Shown here: positions 34,338 through 45,784 of the stretch, piece by piece | How the letters are laid out: the number at the start of each line of letters is the position of its first letter | Numbering within the stretch: position 1 is the first letter of the stretch | From: Cheiracanthium punctorium | Taxonomy: Eukaryota > Arthropoda > Arachnida > Araneae > Cheiracanthiidae | Assembly (NCBI GenBank): GCA_038373885.1 | Contig: JAWZYV010013019.1 | Span: forward strand, 62,001-126,000 | Direction of reading: 5' to 3' | DNA length: 64,000 nt | Made by a program: the position numbers and the translations under genes | The notes under the pieces: generated by a model | The model's input: only the letters and a program-made list of their open reading frames with translations | Told to the model about the DNA's origin: nothing | The model's database searches: none

Positions 34338-34505
34338 TAATGGCGTATACAGACTTCCTTTAAGAGGAGAGAGATTACAGAGGCAACCTTAATGTTTAAA
34401 GGCGTAATCTTTCTGCTAGAAATGGAAATTTTATGGATTTTATGATAAAAAATCTTCGATAAGGGGGGATTAGAGCCCCCAAACACATCCTTGAGCACGC
34501 CACTG
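34338..34505. mobile_element. degenerate hAT-like MITE
   Basis: The right end, read as complement, is CAGTGGCGTGCTCAAGG followed by TTTGGGGGCTC. The left end TAATGGCGTATACAG is a mutated version. This end type (CAGTGGCGT..) recurs as a solo end at about 61121. I found no matching 8-base duplication, so it is older than the copies at 6397 and 50817. Confidence 0.45.
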
Positions 34506-34564
34506 CAAAGAGATGGCGCTGCACGTCGAAATCGGTTGATGATCATGTATTAAGAATGAATTCA

Positions 34565-34815
34565 TTCTCTGCAAGCAGTCAGAGCACTATCTTTTCAGAT
34601 TGCCCAAACGTACGGCAACGAATAATGAAATTTGTCATCTCAGCCGGCAATGTCTCAACGGAAAAGAGTTCTGATGTCACACAAATCGGCAAATAAAGTT
34701 CGTCCAGCATCTTGGGATGGTAGATTCCGGTAGACAGTTTTTTTCCCAATATGCTACTTAGGAAATAGTCAGAAGGTGTCAGATCGGGAAAATAGGGCAA
34801 CCAAACCATTATAGA
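34565..34815 (-). pseudogene. mariner-like transposase C-terminal fragment
   Basis: The minus-strand frame 34809-34579 contains LPYFPDLTPSDYFLSSILGK. This is the conserved (Y/S)SPDL(A/T)P(S/C)D(Y/F)FL block that carries the third catalytic residue in mariner-family (DD34D or SETMAR-like) transposases. A further stretch, LDEL..LPAEMTNFIIRCRTF, aligns in layout with the family's C-terminal helices. The serine of SPDL has become Phe. The rest of the transposase, the HTH domain and the inverted ends are absent. I call it a decayed fragment of about 76 codons. Confidence 0.65.
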
Positions 34816-35255
34816 GGACAGCGATTACAGCGGTATCTGTTAGCGGTTTTCGGAACTACTATTTCGAAACTTTTGAATAAATTTTTACAGCTTTCGTAAT
34901 AAATATACAGTTTGTTTCATCCCTCTATTGTCCTTTGTTTTCGAGGTATGTAATTATGAAATCAGTATGTCTTTTGTTTGGCACATATGTATGCGCATTT
35001 TCTTTCTTTCTTTTTTTTTTTTGGTGGCGGATATTTGTCGTATGCATTCTAAAAGAATAATCATACATTTACTGGAAGCTTGCCAGAAATTCTCCATTAA
35101 TATCTAATGATGGACAATCTCCGTACATGAAGGATGAGGACCTGTCTGTTAAAAAAATTCTCGAATTTACAGGAATAAAATGCCGTAAATGTATGGAAAT
35201 CGAAGATACGTCTTATTACCAGCGCATTTTCCCTTGATTTTACTTTTTTTTTCTC
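34816..35255. other. intervening DNA
   Basis: A T-run lies at 35005-35022. At about 35148-35215 a CTGTCTGTTAAAA..TTTACAG arrangement faintly recalls the foldback MITE of 4130, but it is too diverged to call. Confidence 0.35.
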
Positions 35256-35261
35256 CCTCCA

Positions 35262-35575
35262 GTGTAGACATTAGCTCTAAAGACTGGAATTGGCCTCTGT
35301 ATTGCGTGGGCACTAATTATGTGGCCAACATCACGTCCTACGGGGTCTCCTAGTTTTGAACCAAGTCGAGATGAGAGAACTGCACATGGATTGACACTCC
35401 AAGAGGTTATTTTTTCAAAGAAAGACTACTTGCGCCAACTTCTTTTATCCGACTTCAAAGCAGTCCAGTCGAGAGAGGTTGTAATAATCCCAAGCGCGGA
35501 CCGAGTTCAGCACTGATTGACTTTTGGTATTCTAAGGAGAACTGAGCTTCAAATTGTCTGGGCCAACGCTGGATC
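35262..35575 (-). mobile_element. 5S rRNA-derived SINE (copy C, diverged)
   Basis: On the minus strand from about 35560: CAGTTCTCCTTAGAATACC, AAAAGTCAATCAGTGCTGA, ACTCGGTCCGCGCTTGG. This follows the 5S order (GTTCTC..GATCACCGAAGT(T/C)AAGCA, GC-rich, CTTGGATGGG). The body (GAGTTTTGAACC-type and TCCAAGAGG blocks) is related to copies A and B but shorter. Confidence 0.5.
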
Positions 35576-35647
35576 AAATATAAATGTAATACACATCATA
35601 ATTATGTACGATTATCACATATGCTCATAATAACTGCATAGGGCGCT

Positions 35648-35940
35648 ATGGGCCGTGTTAGTCCAATGGTTAAGGCGTTGGACTAGTACACGGAAGGTTG
35701 CGGGTTCAATAACGGTATATCACTGAAGTCCATCGAGAACAGTCCGTGGTTCCGAATGTCCCCTCGGGGGACGCTAGCAATTTGTGCCAGTATTCAAAAT
35801 CAAACTTCCTTCAGATGGCAATTCAAATTGTGGCGGATGCACGTAGCTCTAAACGACAAGTTCTGTTGAGTGAGCTGTATTCTCCTGGCAAACAAACTGT
35901 GAAACGCTGTTAACGGATTTTGGAAGAGTTTTTATTTTTT
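35648..35940 (+). mobile_element. tRNA-derived SINE, family S3
   Basis: Box A TAGTCCAATGG (35659-35669) is a clean match to the tRNA A box. The box B position has GGTTCAATAAC (35703-35713), with spacing typical of a Ser/Leu-like tRNA. The acceptor stem does not close, so it is not a tRNA gene. The body continues through CCCCTCGGGGGACGC to about 35940. Confidence 0.6.
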
Positions 35941-35944
35941 ATGC

Positions 35945-37110
35945 GCTCTTCTGTTTAGCCCCATTGTGAATGAACAGTATACTTAGCTACTTTTACACAA
36001 CTCATGCATGGTTATTAAGATGTGATGATGATTGATTGGTTATGAGATACTGATGAAGCCAAACTCGATGGAATTTCGCTAAGATTGAAAATAAAATTTA
36101 CAGTCACCGAACATCTTTTTACAAATCAAACTCAGTACTTTCAGAATGCCTTCTATCTGAAGCCCCTTAGATTCGTTTTATTCAGAGAAAAGTTTTCAGC
36201 AAATGAGAGATCGCAGAGCAGTAATCTTAAACGAACAATCACTGTTCTTTTGAGCATACTGGGGGGGGGGGGGAGAGAAAGTTAGTGAAATAAAATGAAT
36301 GACTGTTCATTTGTTCAAAAAAGTGGTTGTGTTCCTTTAAAAAAAAAAGTAAAAATAAAAGTGTATGTTATTGTTCTTTTATTGTTCTATTTCTATCTTT
36401 CAGTTTATTTATCTGTTGGTTTTCATGCCAATCTTATTACTTTATTTTATTTATTTATGTTAATTTTAAATAAGCATAAAAAACAACATAAAAAGGCACC
36501 AATAAGAAAATTGAAGTGGCAGAGCGGTTCTGGTATGTAAGACATGTCGTCGTCAGTGATGGAATGAGAATGGCAAATATTTGCTCTGTTTGTACAGAAA
36601 AAGTGAGGATTCAGGATAGTGTTTACAAGGGCCAATAGGAAGCAGGGAAATAAGGTAACTGAGAAGACAGGAATTTCCACCATTTTATTCTTATTTATCT
36701 TCTGCATCAAGCTACGTTTTCGTGCTTATTACGTTACATTTATTTATTTATTTTATTTATTTATTTGCGTTAATTTCATTATTTTTTTATTCGTTTATTT
36801 AACAGTAATTTTATAATTTTATTCTATCATTTATTTTTTTTTCACTTACTATCCTCTTTCTGCTGATTCCGTCTCTCTCCCCTCTCCCCTTTCAACGTTT
36901 AATCTTTCTGTTTTTCTTAGATTTTCCTTCTTTCGAATGGCAATTTCTTTTTTTCACACATTCTGCTTACTTTTTGTTATTTCACTTTCCTGCTTGCATG
37001 TATTTAGGAACATTTTCGTAGTTGAAGGAACGTGTGCCCTCCGGACAACCCGAAATATAAGTACTGTTTCATTTTTATATGTGTGAGTTATTTACAAAGT
37101 TCTTTATTGG
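35945..37110. other. AT-rich DNA with low-complexity tracts
   Basis: A 15-base G run at 36260-36274, ATTT-type repeats at 36735-36770 and pyrimidine-rich DNA at 36850-36960. The frames at 36085-36816 are products of these tracts. Confidence 0.5.
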
Positions 37111-37149
37111 TTAAACCTGGTTGCATATGCACAAGATGTGCAGCTGGCT

Positions 37150-37532
37150 GTGCAATCAGCTGGCTGTGCCGCACAGCCAGCTGTCGTCAAAAAAGTGTCT
37201 CTAGATCTGTGGCACGCGATGAACGTTTCGATCATCCGCCATCTTGCTGGCAGTTAAGTCGAGCGATGGCAACGGCTGCCCTTTTTTCAGCATTGGGCAA
37301 TCAATCCAGCTGTTGTCGCATTCTTCCATTTTTCAGCAGATGTCAGTGCTGTTAAAAATAATCGTGACAATTTTTTTTTACGGGAAATGACGTGCTAAAA
37401 AGTAAAGGATTCTCGTGGAGCTATGTCACCGGCAACTATTTTTATAGAAATCAAATTTATTCTTCGTGACTGGCAACAGTCAAAACGTCAGAGTTTGGTG
37501 TTCCCAGAGTGGGAACACTGCACGTTAAAGGT
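37150..37532. mobile_element. piggyBac-like foldback MITE (copy B, left-truncated)
   Basis: The right half matches copy A over about 350 bases (CTAGATCTGTGGCACGCGAT, GAACGTTTCGAT, TTTTTCAGCATTGGGCAAT and the CACGTTAAAGG end). It is followed by TTAA at 37533-37536. The left hairpin arm is missing and is replaced by a short palindrome-rich stretch in which CAGCTGGCTGTGC faces GCACAGCCAGCTG (37141-37183). The 107-codon frame here is a by-product. Confidence 0.75.
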
Positions 37533-37686
37533 TTAAAGGCCGTAGAAATGCGAAATAAGAAGGTAGAGGTAAGGCGATTTAAGCTCATATTCTTATTTCG
37601 CATCATTATTTTAGATATTTATTATGCATTATATCAGTCCCCATACGTATACCATCTACAAAAAAAGCTCCAATAAGTCAGGAAAT

Positions 37687-38395
37687 TCTACTATATAGTT
37701 ATACTAATCCCTGACTCTCTGACTCTCTTATAGTTCCGTGCAACCTGCTCGAAGATAAAACTTTAACCGCCTTTACTGCAAAAAAATAATTGTGCTAAGC
37801 AGAAAAGCGTATAACATCTACACCGTTTGTGCGATCCGCTTGAAATTTTTCATAATTATGTATAAAAATATAGAAAACAATCTGTGCTGCTTTAAAAATC
37901 TGAAAATCCACCCGTTCCCTCATTTTTAAGCAATTTTTCCCTATTTTCAGCTACATTTTACTTCCGAGTGTGAAAAAAAGCGAATCATTTGAGTGACAAA
38001 ATCAGGAGCATCGAATGGTAATTACGTTTATTGAAGTCATGGTTATCTGGCTTTTCGAGGAAAATTGCGACTCTCTCATTTGAAAAAGTTTTTCTTGATT
38101 ACACAATTCTTTTTTCACAAATAAAATGAATTGTGTCTGCTATGAAGCTTTGATATAAGAGGGTCTGTTTACACAAAACGAAATCGTTCGAATGCGAAAA
38201 GTTTCCGTGCGTTTCCAGGAGAGCATGAAATTCGATTTGGGTATATAATAAAAATTTCATATGAAGTTATTTATTTTAGGCGAAGGAAGATTAAATATAC
38301 TGAGTTAAATATTTTTTGTCCGATTAAATATTTTTTGGCCGATGTTTTTTCTAGCGCCTGTTGGAATTGCCGCCACAACGGGCTTTGACTTCTAG
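37687..38395 (+). mobile_element. possible non-autonomous Helitron
   Basis: The 3' end is a hairpin GCCTGTTG..CAACGGGC (38356-38383) followed, about 8 bases later, by CTAG (38392-38395) and then T. The proposed 5' start is TC at 37687, leading to TATACTAATCCCTGACTCTC, which resembles Helitron heads. The host base before TC is T and not the expected A, so the 5' border is uncertain. No coding. Confidence 0.45.
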
Positions 38396-38399
38396 TAAA

Positions 38400-39955
38400 T
38401 AAATAAATAATCCTTAGTTATTTTTGAAACATTAGACTGAATTTTTAAATAGCTAACAGATTTTAATATAGCGCATAAATTTTACCCTCTGATATCATTG
38501 GCCTAGCCCTAAAATAAAAGTTACATTTTCTACTGTCTAAATCATTTTAGCAATTTTTCATTTTTGGTCTAATTTTTAAGGTTATTGTGACTAACAAAAA
38601 AACAGGCTGTTAAACTATTAAATCTTTAACATGACGATATATCGTAATAATTAGATAGTTAAGAGGGTGTGAAATAAAGTCTTTTAGAATTTTTCTTCTG
38701 CATAATAGTTTTATGGGATTAAGCATAAAATCTCTTTTCACAATAAACTGATTAGAAAAAGAGCTATTGAAGCATTTTTTCTTTAAAATATCTAATCAAT
38801 AAACACATTAAACTATAAATTTCAAAAAATAAATTATATTTATTATTAATTTTACAGGTTTTAGAACTTTTCTGTTTCATAATGGTGGATACAAATTAAC
38901 TACAAGGTTTCTCGGTAAATAAAATTTTTGACATAACTTTTCTTTATACCACAAACCTTTTTCTGTTAATTTGAGAGTTCGTAGTCTTACTTTTCATCAC
39001 TCATCATTTTAAAATTCTCTTAAGTGGATTATAAATGCCTTCAAAATAATGTTTCTTTACTTATATAACGCACATTTAGTAAGCTTTTAATTTGCTGCGT
39101 CGTTGTTTAAGTTAGTATGTCATAGAGCCTGATATAAGTGCTTTATTTTTCTCTGGTTATTTTTTTACATGAATTTTTATGAGCTTTTAAGTGGTTTTAG
39201 AGTACTGTTCGCAAAAGTTTATAGGCATTTTTCCTTAGACTGTAAAATACCGCTAGTTAAATACTACGTATTTTTAAATCTCCGTGCAGCAAATTACTTT
39301 CATACACTTTTTATAGCAAAGCAGAGAGCAGAGTTACACTGAATGTCATGGGAGCATTAAAAGATAAATGAATCATGTATTTCAAAAAGCAGCTAAGTGA
39401 ACTTTTTAAAATTTTTGAGAAATCCAAGTAAAACATTCTAACCTTTGATAATAACTTACTTTTCAGAACAACAAATTATAGAGTATTAGTTCATTTATTC
39501 TCAAAGTGAACGTTGCCTGTAAACAAATTATAGCTATTTCTCATTAATTAATTAAAAAAATAATTTCTGTAAGTGGTTTTCTGCGATAAAACTAGGTTTA
39601 AAAAACTTTGTAGAGCAAACAAATTTTGGCGCTGTGTTCTGATTTAAATTGAAAACCCCTAATTTATAAAATATACTTATGTTCTGCAGTACAAAATGAA
39701 AAGTCAAAACATAATTTTAAAGCTTTTCTCATAAAAAGGATTGTATATGTTTAAAATATTAATGGTTTCTTAAACATATATACAAGCAACTCATGGTAGC
39801 CATGGAAATGATAAGTGAAAATCGTAGTAATTGTTTTCTTTTAATAATAGTATAAAATCAGAAAAAAAGTTTTTATAAATGGAAAATATAACATAGGTGG
39901 AAAACTTTCCTTTTGCATCTGCTTTCAGTCTTATGACTGAAGACAATAGCTCAAT
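38400..39955. other. AT-rich DNA, nothing recognised
   Basis: No open frame above 60 codons anywhere in this 1.5 kb. No inverted ends or RNA boxes seen. Confidence 0.55.
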
Positions 39956-39959
39956 CGAG

Positions 39960-40150
39960 TGCACTATTTAGACGCTAGCGCACTTTCAAGAATTTCCGTC
40001 CATTTTCTAAAGTGTAAAATAAATCTTTTTTTCGTAGTACTGTAAAAAACTATGTCCTATACATACCAAAATCAACACCGGTCTTGTGACGGTGGTCTAT
40101 AACATATATACCAACTTTCCGCTCAAGCGAATGCACCTTTAGGAGCACTT
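39960..40150 (-). repeat. satellite monomer in inverted orientation
   Basis: The complement of about 40140-40000 reads GGTGCATTCGCTTGAGCGG, then ACCACCGTCACAAGACCGG, then the TTTTTACAGTACTACG block. That is the monomer found in plus orientation from 40440 onward. It makes a head-to-head arrangement at the start of the array. Confidence 0.7.
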
Positions 40151-40403
40151 GTGTAACACTTGCACTTATAAATATTTTTTGGAAATTATTAATATTTATA
40201 ATCTGTTTATTTTAATAATATGTATTGTTTTTTGTTTTTTTTTGCCACCAAGAATTGAAGCCAAAAAACTTTAACTTTTTAAACTTTCTGAATATGTACC
40301 GTATACGGAAAGTATTATAATCACGAAAACATTCGACTTTGATACTTTGATGTATTTACACGTTTTGAGGTCTTCTGAATAAATTTATGCCATTTTTACG
40401 AGA

Positions 40404-40431
40404 TGTATGTGTGTGTGTGTGTGTGTGTGTG
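40404..40431. repeat. (TG)n microsatellite
   Basis: About 13 TG units next to the satellite array. A similar but interrupted TG tract recurs at 41463-41520 before the second block, suggesting it is part of the larger repeat unit. Confidence 0.95.
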
Positions 40432-41340
40432 AGTGAAGACGATAGATCCTGAGCGGTGCATTCGATTGAGCTCAAATTTAGCATATATGTTATAAACCAC
40501 CGTCGAAGACCGGTATTGATTTTGGTGTGTATAGGACTTATTATAGTTTTTTACAGGGCTACGAAGGAGAATTCTTTAACATTATGGCCAATGGACAGAA
40601 ATTCTTGAAAGTGTACTCTCGAATGAACGGTTCATTCCATTGAGCACTAATTGGGCATGTATATGAAAGGTCACGGTCACATAATCTAAATAGATTTTGG
40701 TGTGTGTAGAGTTGATAATTTGTTAAAGGGATTGCAAAAAATTATTCTGATATATTACGGCCAATGGACGCAAATCATTTAAAATCAGCTAGTGTCTAAT
40801 TGGTGGATTCGAAAAAGTTCAGATTGGGTATCTATATTATAGGTCACCGTCAAACAACATATATAGATTTTGCTGTGTATAGAACTTAAAATTTTTTGAC
40901 AGAGCAACAAATGCAGCCTATGGACGGAAATTCTTCAAAGTGATCTAGTGTCTATACGGTGCATTCGAGTGAGCTCAAATTTGGTATGTGTACTATAGGT
41001 AACGGTCTCATGATTTGCATAGATTTTAGCGTGTGTAGAGCTCATAGTTTGTTCACGGGCTTCCAAAAAGTAATTCTTATATATTACAGCCTAAGGGCAC
41101 GAATCGTTTAAAGTGAGCTAGTGTCTAAATGGTGCATTCGATTGACATCAAATTAGGTACGCATATTATAGGTCACTGTCTTACATGCAGCATAAACTTT
41201 AGTGAGTGTACGCTCTACAGTTCTTTACAGGGCTATAAAAAGTATTCTTATTTACACTAAAATCATTTTAAGTGCACTAGTGCCTGAACACTAGATCCGA
41301 TTGAGTTGAATGAAATTTATTTAAAAGCTTGGTAAATATT
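40430..41340 (+). repeat. degenerate satellite array, first block
   Basis: About six diverged monomers of roughly 165-175 bases. Each contains GGTGCATTCGATTGAGCTCA (or variants, at about 40456, 40628, 40801, 40960, 41132 and 41290), a TATAGGTCACGGTC block, a TAGATTTTGGTGTGTGTAG block and a TATTACGGCCAATGGAC block. It is preceded by a (TG)n tract at 40404-40431. No coding. Confidence 0.8.
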
Positions 41341-41394
41341 ACGTGTTGGGAACGTCGAGTGGAGTCACTCCAGATTTTTTTCCTTGGAATTACA

Positions 41395-41910
41395 CGTTTT
41401 CTTGCACTTACACGTTCTGAGATCTTCTAAATTCATTTATGCTATTTTTAAGAGATGTGTTCACGTATGTGTGTGTACTTGTGCTTGCGTGTGTGTGTGC
41501 GTGAGTGAGTGTGCGTATGTTAGTGAACACGATAGCTCCTAAATGGTGCATTCGATTGTGCTCAAAGTTGGTATACATATTATAAACCCCCGTCGCAAGA
41601 CCGGTAATTATTTTGGCATGTATAGGACTTATAATTTTCTTTACAATGCTATGAAAAAAGATTCCTTTACGCAGGGGCGTAGCCAGAAATTTTTCATGGG
41701 GGGAGGGGGGTTACGACTACTGTAACTCACATATATGCATACATGTGTGTGATAAGGGAGTGAAGAATATACATTTTGTATGGCAAAAAATTCCTAATGG
41801 GGGGGTTATGACCCCCTAACCCCCTCTTGGCTACGCCCATGCTTTAACATTATGACCAATGAACGGAAATTCTCGAAAGTGTACTAGCATCAAAATGGTG
41901 CACTCTATTG
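41395..41910 (+). repeat. degenerate satellite array, second block (left part)
   Basis: Repeats the larger unit: TTACACGTTCTGAGATCTTC, TG tract, GGTGCATTCGATTGTGCTCA (41543), ACCCCCGTCGCAAGACCGG. A hAT-like MITE (41672-41841) sits inside. The next monomer is cut at 41910 by a Tc1-like element. Confidence 0.7.
41672..41841. mobile_element. hAT-like MITE inside the satellite array
   Basis: The left end is CAGGGGCGTAGCCAG and the right end is TTGGCTACGCCCATG. The interior goes from G-rich (GGGGGGAGGGGGG) to C-rich. By comparison with neighbouring monomers (ATTCTTTAACATTATGG) it split a monomer at CTTTA, but the flanking duplication is imperfect. Same family as 10154-10252. Confidence 0.75.
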
Positions 41911-41912
41911 TA

Positions 41913-43783
41913 CAGCTGCGGAAAAAAAAGGCCCACTTGCTCTTTATTTCGCGATCGTTCGTCGTATAGCAAAGTTATATATACCATTCGTTTGCAAATA
42001 ACGCGTACTTTAATTTACTATTAATTTAATTTGCATAAGGGGCCGTCTTCATATTTAATTCTGCATCAACTTCTTTTTTCTCAATGGCAACCCCATATTT
42101 TGACTTTATTAAACGAAAGAAAACCTTCAAATTACCCTTTTCTACGATAATTTCCGGAGATATTGCCAATTCATTTTTGTGCCTTTTTAAGGAACTTTCT
42201 GCAAATTGAAAAACGCTATTTGTAGGTTCCGAAGTTTTCGCCTTTCATTTATTTCGCTCGCGAGAATTAAAAGAAATTAATATTATTTTCAAGGAAAATA
42301 TTGTTCCCATCTCTCTTAAAGTTTTTTGTACTGAGATTATGAAGGGTAGAATAGAATATTTAGTCTGTGGTCCAAATGACCCGTGAGTTCATAACATGTT
42401 CGTACCCCTTGGTTCGTACACATGATTTAAGGGAAAAATGCAAAATGACTGCTAAGGATTTTGAAAATCTTTGTAATTTTGAAATTGTTATTCAGTGTTT
42501 CCCTTGATGTTTCTCTTAGACAGCTGAAATGTTGGCAGGAGTTAGAGGCTGCTCCCTGCTCTTCTGACTACAAGCATGAATATTGCTCGACTCAGCTATG
42601 GTCGAACTTAAAGAATGGTTTCATGATTGAAAAATTACTTGTTTGAATTTCATGTAAAAAACGCAATTACTTTTTTGCCGACCCAACATTATCACTGTGT
42701 TTGTTATTTCACTTTCTTCATTTAATACTATCGCCTGCAATGTGCAATATTCTTAAGACTTTCGGCGGTATTTTAATTTATAGTTAGATGAAATTTTTTT
42801 TACAGAAAAACGTGATTTTGAATGTTTGATAAAGTATGGGGAATTCCATAGACCTAATGTTTCCGATATTAAAAAAGGTCACATTCATGCCTGGAAAGTT
42901 GAGGATGTTAGTTTTTCAGAAATAGGACGTTGTATTAGAAGACATACATCTACTGCATCTAATTCTATAGCTGGAAAATATTTTATTTGGTGGAATATGG
43001 TAGCGGACGCAACAATACACGCTTTATAGAATCCCCAACAAACTGTAAAAACCTCTAATTTATTTGCTTCAAAATTTGATATTTTTAATACTGGTATCTT
43101 TTACTGTGTTTTTGCACAAAATAAATCTAATTTACATTTATTTTATGCAAACTTAAAAAAAAATTTCACTTAATAAATTTATATATGGTCCCTTAACTCA
43201 TGAAAATAACACATTTTATTTAATATAATTTAAACTACTGAACGTAAAAATTTGAAATTTTGCACAGCTATGTAATATTAATTTCTGCATCTATTTGCAT
43301 CGAAATTTGGCTAGGTCGCTATTCATAATTTTTTTCAATATTAATTTAATAATTCATAATTCATATTAATGATTTATTAAAAATCATAATAACATTAAAT
43401 TATGTTTGGGTCGTTTAGTTCTAATAGTACGAATAAAAATCAGCTTCTTACTACCAATATTATATGAGATATGAATTGAAGTATGAAAAAATATTTTAAC
43501 ATAGCGGGAGGGGGGGTTTGGGTGCTCATAACTCACTCATATTGAAAATTGGTGTCCGGGGTTAAAATGAGCTAAATTTTTGAAATATGAAGTGAAATCT
43601 AGGGTTTGCTATTGAGAAAAAAAAAGTTGGTGCGAATTTTAATATGTAGATGGCCCATTATGCAATTTTTATGCATAGCAAATTAAAGTGTACGTCAATC
43701 GTAAACGATTGGTGTCTGTAACTTTGCTGTGCGACGAACGACGGCCGAAAAATGTACAAGTGGGCCTTTTTTTTCCGCAGCTG
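41913..43783 (+). mobile_element. Tc1-like element with long (about 210 bp) inverted repeats
   Basis: TA flanks both ends (41911-41912, 43784-43785). The left end CAGCTGCGGAAAAAAAAGGC and the complement of the right end are identical over the first 27 bases. Inverted similarity continues for about 210 bases (for example GCATAA(G/T)GGGCC(G/A)TCT(T/A)CATAT). It splits a satellite monomer cleanly: TCTATTG before, ACAAGTTGG after. It is 1871 bases long with a truncated transposase (42800-43029). Confidence 0.8.
42800..43029 (+). pseudogene. HTH fragment of a Tc1/mariner-like transposase
   Basis: The frame 42826-43029 encodes DIKKGHIHAWKVEDVSFSEI and then GRCIRRHTSTASNSIAG. This matches the pattern of the N-terminal helix-turn-helix of Tc1-like transposases (G-x-I-x-A..S..EI-G-R-x-x-x-R..S-T-V). 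No DDE domain follows; the frame ends soon after. An upstream 61-codon frame (42461-42646) is not recognisably part of it. The long inverted ends may originally have been bound by this domain. Confidence 0.55.
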
Positions 43784-43785
43784 TA

Positions 43786-44350
43786 CACAAGTTGGACATG
43801 TATATAATAGGTCACTATCACATAATCTGCATAGATTTCTGTGTGTGTAGGGTTAATAGTTTGATCAAGGGATTGCAAAAAAATATTCTGATATATTACA
43901 GCCTATGAGCACAAATCATTTAAAATGAGGTAGTGTCTAAATGGTGCATTGGAAGAAGTTCAAATTAGGTATGTATATTATGGGTCACTGTGACACAACA
44001 AATCGATTTTACTGTGTATAGGACTAGTTTTCTTTGGCAAGGCAACAAATGAGTGTTCTTTTGCATAATAGTCTATGGAAGAAAATTCTTCAAAGTTAGT
44101 TAGAGTTTCTAGGGTGCATTCGATTGAGCTCAAATTGGGTATGTATATTGTAGGTCACGGTCTTATGACCTGCATAGATTTTGTTGTGTGCAGAGCTGGT
44201 AGTTTGTTCAAAGGCTTGCAAAAAGTAATTCTTATGCAGTGCAAAAAGTAATTCTTATATAGTGCAAAAAGTCATTCTTATGTAGTATGAGCTAATGTCT
44301 AAATGGTGCATTCGATTGACATCAAATAATGTACGAATATTATAAAGGCA
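43786..44350 (+). repeat. degenerate satellite array, second block (right part)
   Basis: The array continues after the Tc1-like insertion, with monomer starts near 43940, 44110 and 44302. At 44212-44285 a 27-base subunit, GCAAAAAGTAATTCTTAT plus spacer, is repeated three times. The array then ends in unrelated sequence. Confidence 0.75.
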
Positions 44351-44544
44351 ATCATATGTAGTTAGACAGACTTTTCTACACAACAGGGATGAACCAACTA
44401 TTGCAAAATCTGCCCGAGATCACTAAAAATAATTGAAAAGAAATTGTTTCGTCACATATCGCTTTCGCTAAAATTGGTTTCATCAGGTTATCCCTAGTTA
44501 CGATAAGTAACACTTACGCTTGATTGTTTGTGATTAACACAAAG

Positions 44545-44765
44545 CTACAGGAGGGCTGTTAGCCTCAGAGGGATGTCTCGAGTGTAAGATTTTTTTAAGG
44601 GATTCTAATGCACATTCGCGTTACACCTGAAGAAAATCGGTCGAATGGACAAGCCGTTAGATCGACAGCCGCGCGGTAGGCCAGAAGTCTGGACCTTCAC
44701 ACTTCAACCATCTACAATGTTCAGTGTCTTATCAACTCGTTCATGATGGGACGCATTGGCGCTTG
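44545..44765 (-). mobile_element. tRNA-derived SINE, family S1
   Basis: On the minus strand, ACGAGTTGATAAGACACTGA, TGTAGATGGTTGAAGTGTG and AAGGTCCAGACTTCTGG parallel the head of 21580-21838. GATTTTCTTCAGGTGTAACG, then TTAGAATCCCTTAAAAAAA, parallel its body and tail. Box A and box B are each mutated. Confidence 0.6.
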
Positions 44766-44769
44766 GACA

Positions 44770-45598
44770 GCTTTGAGGATTAAACAATGTAATGGATGAA
44801 TCACTTGCAAAGCTGACCAATTTTTTTCATGGTGGCTTTCACGAGTTTCCTAAGCATGGGAATGGAAAATACAGCAAAAGTTTTGAAAAATACGATTTAA
44901 TAAAATTAATTTAGCAATCTTACAAAATAATTTTTTTTTCTAGTTAAGTTTGATGTTGCAATAGACAGATAAAGTCCATGGTAAATTATCAAGACAATTT
45001 GAATGGAATGCTACGGTTCGTTAAACTATGTACGGAATTTAAGGGAAAATTCACAAACGTAATCAGTGATGCGATGCACGAATAATTAGAATTTTTCTTA
45101 TTAATAATTACTAAATTCTGCGCCGCATTTTTTAAATCCTTAATACTTAAATTTTAAATTAATGAAATGCACTTTATCAAATATTTTTTTCCCTTTTGGC
45201 ATTATTTAAGATTGGCTCTTGAAAATTTAAATGATACTCCATGAAACTTTTTCTAAAAGATTTTTTTCTTTATTTAAAAAGGATTATCCCTGATAATGAG
45301 CTTTAAAATTTCATCCTTTTCCGAATCAAGAATAAGGTTCTTGCTGCAGTTTTTTTCTCTTTTTTTCTGTGGGCAAATTAAATCTACTATAACATTGTTT
45401 TTCTAAAATTAATATTCCATATGTACTATCTAAAAGCCAACTAATAAAAACATATGTAGCATGTTTCTCAAAAAAATGTGTATTAGTATTATACATGTTT
45501 ACCTCACTTAAAAATTTACATTTTATTGTTCAATAAATACCTCTATTATAAAACATTTAATTTTTTAAAGATTTTTTGCATAAAATAATACTTATCTA
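44770..45598. other. AT-rich DNA, nothing recognised
   Basis: Only A/T-rich sequence with T runs at 44932-44941 and 45355-45367. No open frame above 60 codons. Confidence 0.5.
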
Positions 45599-45599
45599 T

Positions 45600-45780
45600 T
45601 TTTTTTCAGTTAAAAAATGCAAAACTGACTTCTTTATAGTTTAATCCACGCTATCGTTATGCATGGCATTAGAGCAAAAAGCTGTTTTATTTTCTTCGGG
45701 TAATTAATCAAAGCTTTCTTTTGTTTAAATGACAAAGTCTGAAGAAATCCCGCTATGTTTTGTTTCTTTACACCAGGTGT
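45600..45780 (+). repeat. old dispersed repeat, pair member 1
   Basis: Shares GACTTCTTTAT, then TTTAATCC(A/G)CGC, TTATGCA and GTAATTAATCAAAG with 49120-49300 in the same orientation and order. Diverged with indels. A weaker third copy may lie at 32560-32660. Confidence 0.45.
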
Positions 45781-45784
45781 CCTC

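Noticed and set aside
35648..35720. Possible genuine tRNA gene
   Set aside because: Boxes A and B are present but the acceptor stem does not pair and the B box is mutated; fits a SINE head.
36260..36274. G-run as a functional G-quadruplex
   Set aside because: A simple homopolymer without spaced G tracts; most likely slippage.
40430..44350. CRISPR-like regularly spaced repeats
   Set aside because: Monomers are long, diverged along their whole length and contiguous, with no short constant repeat and variable spacer pattern; this is a eukaryotic satellite.
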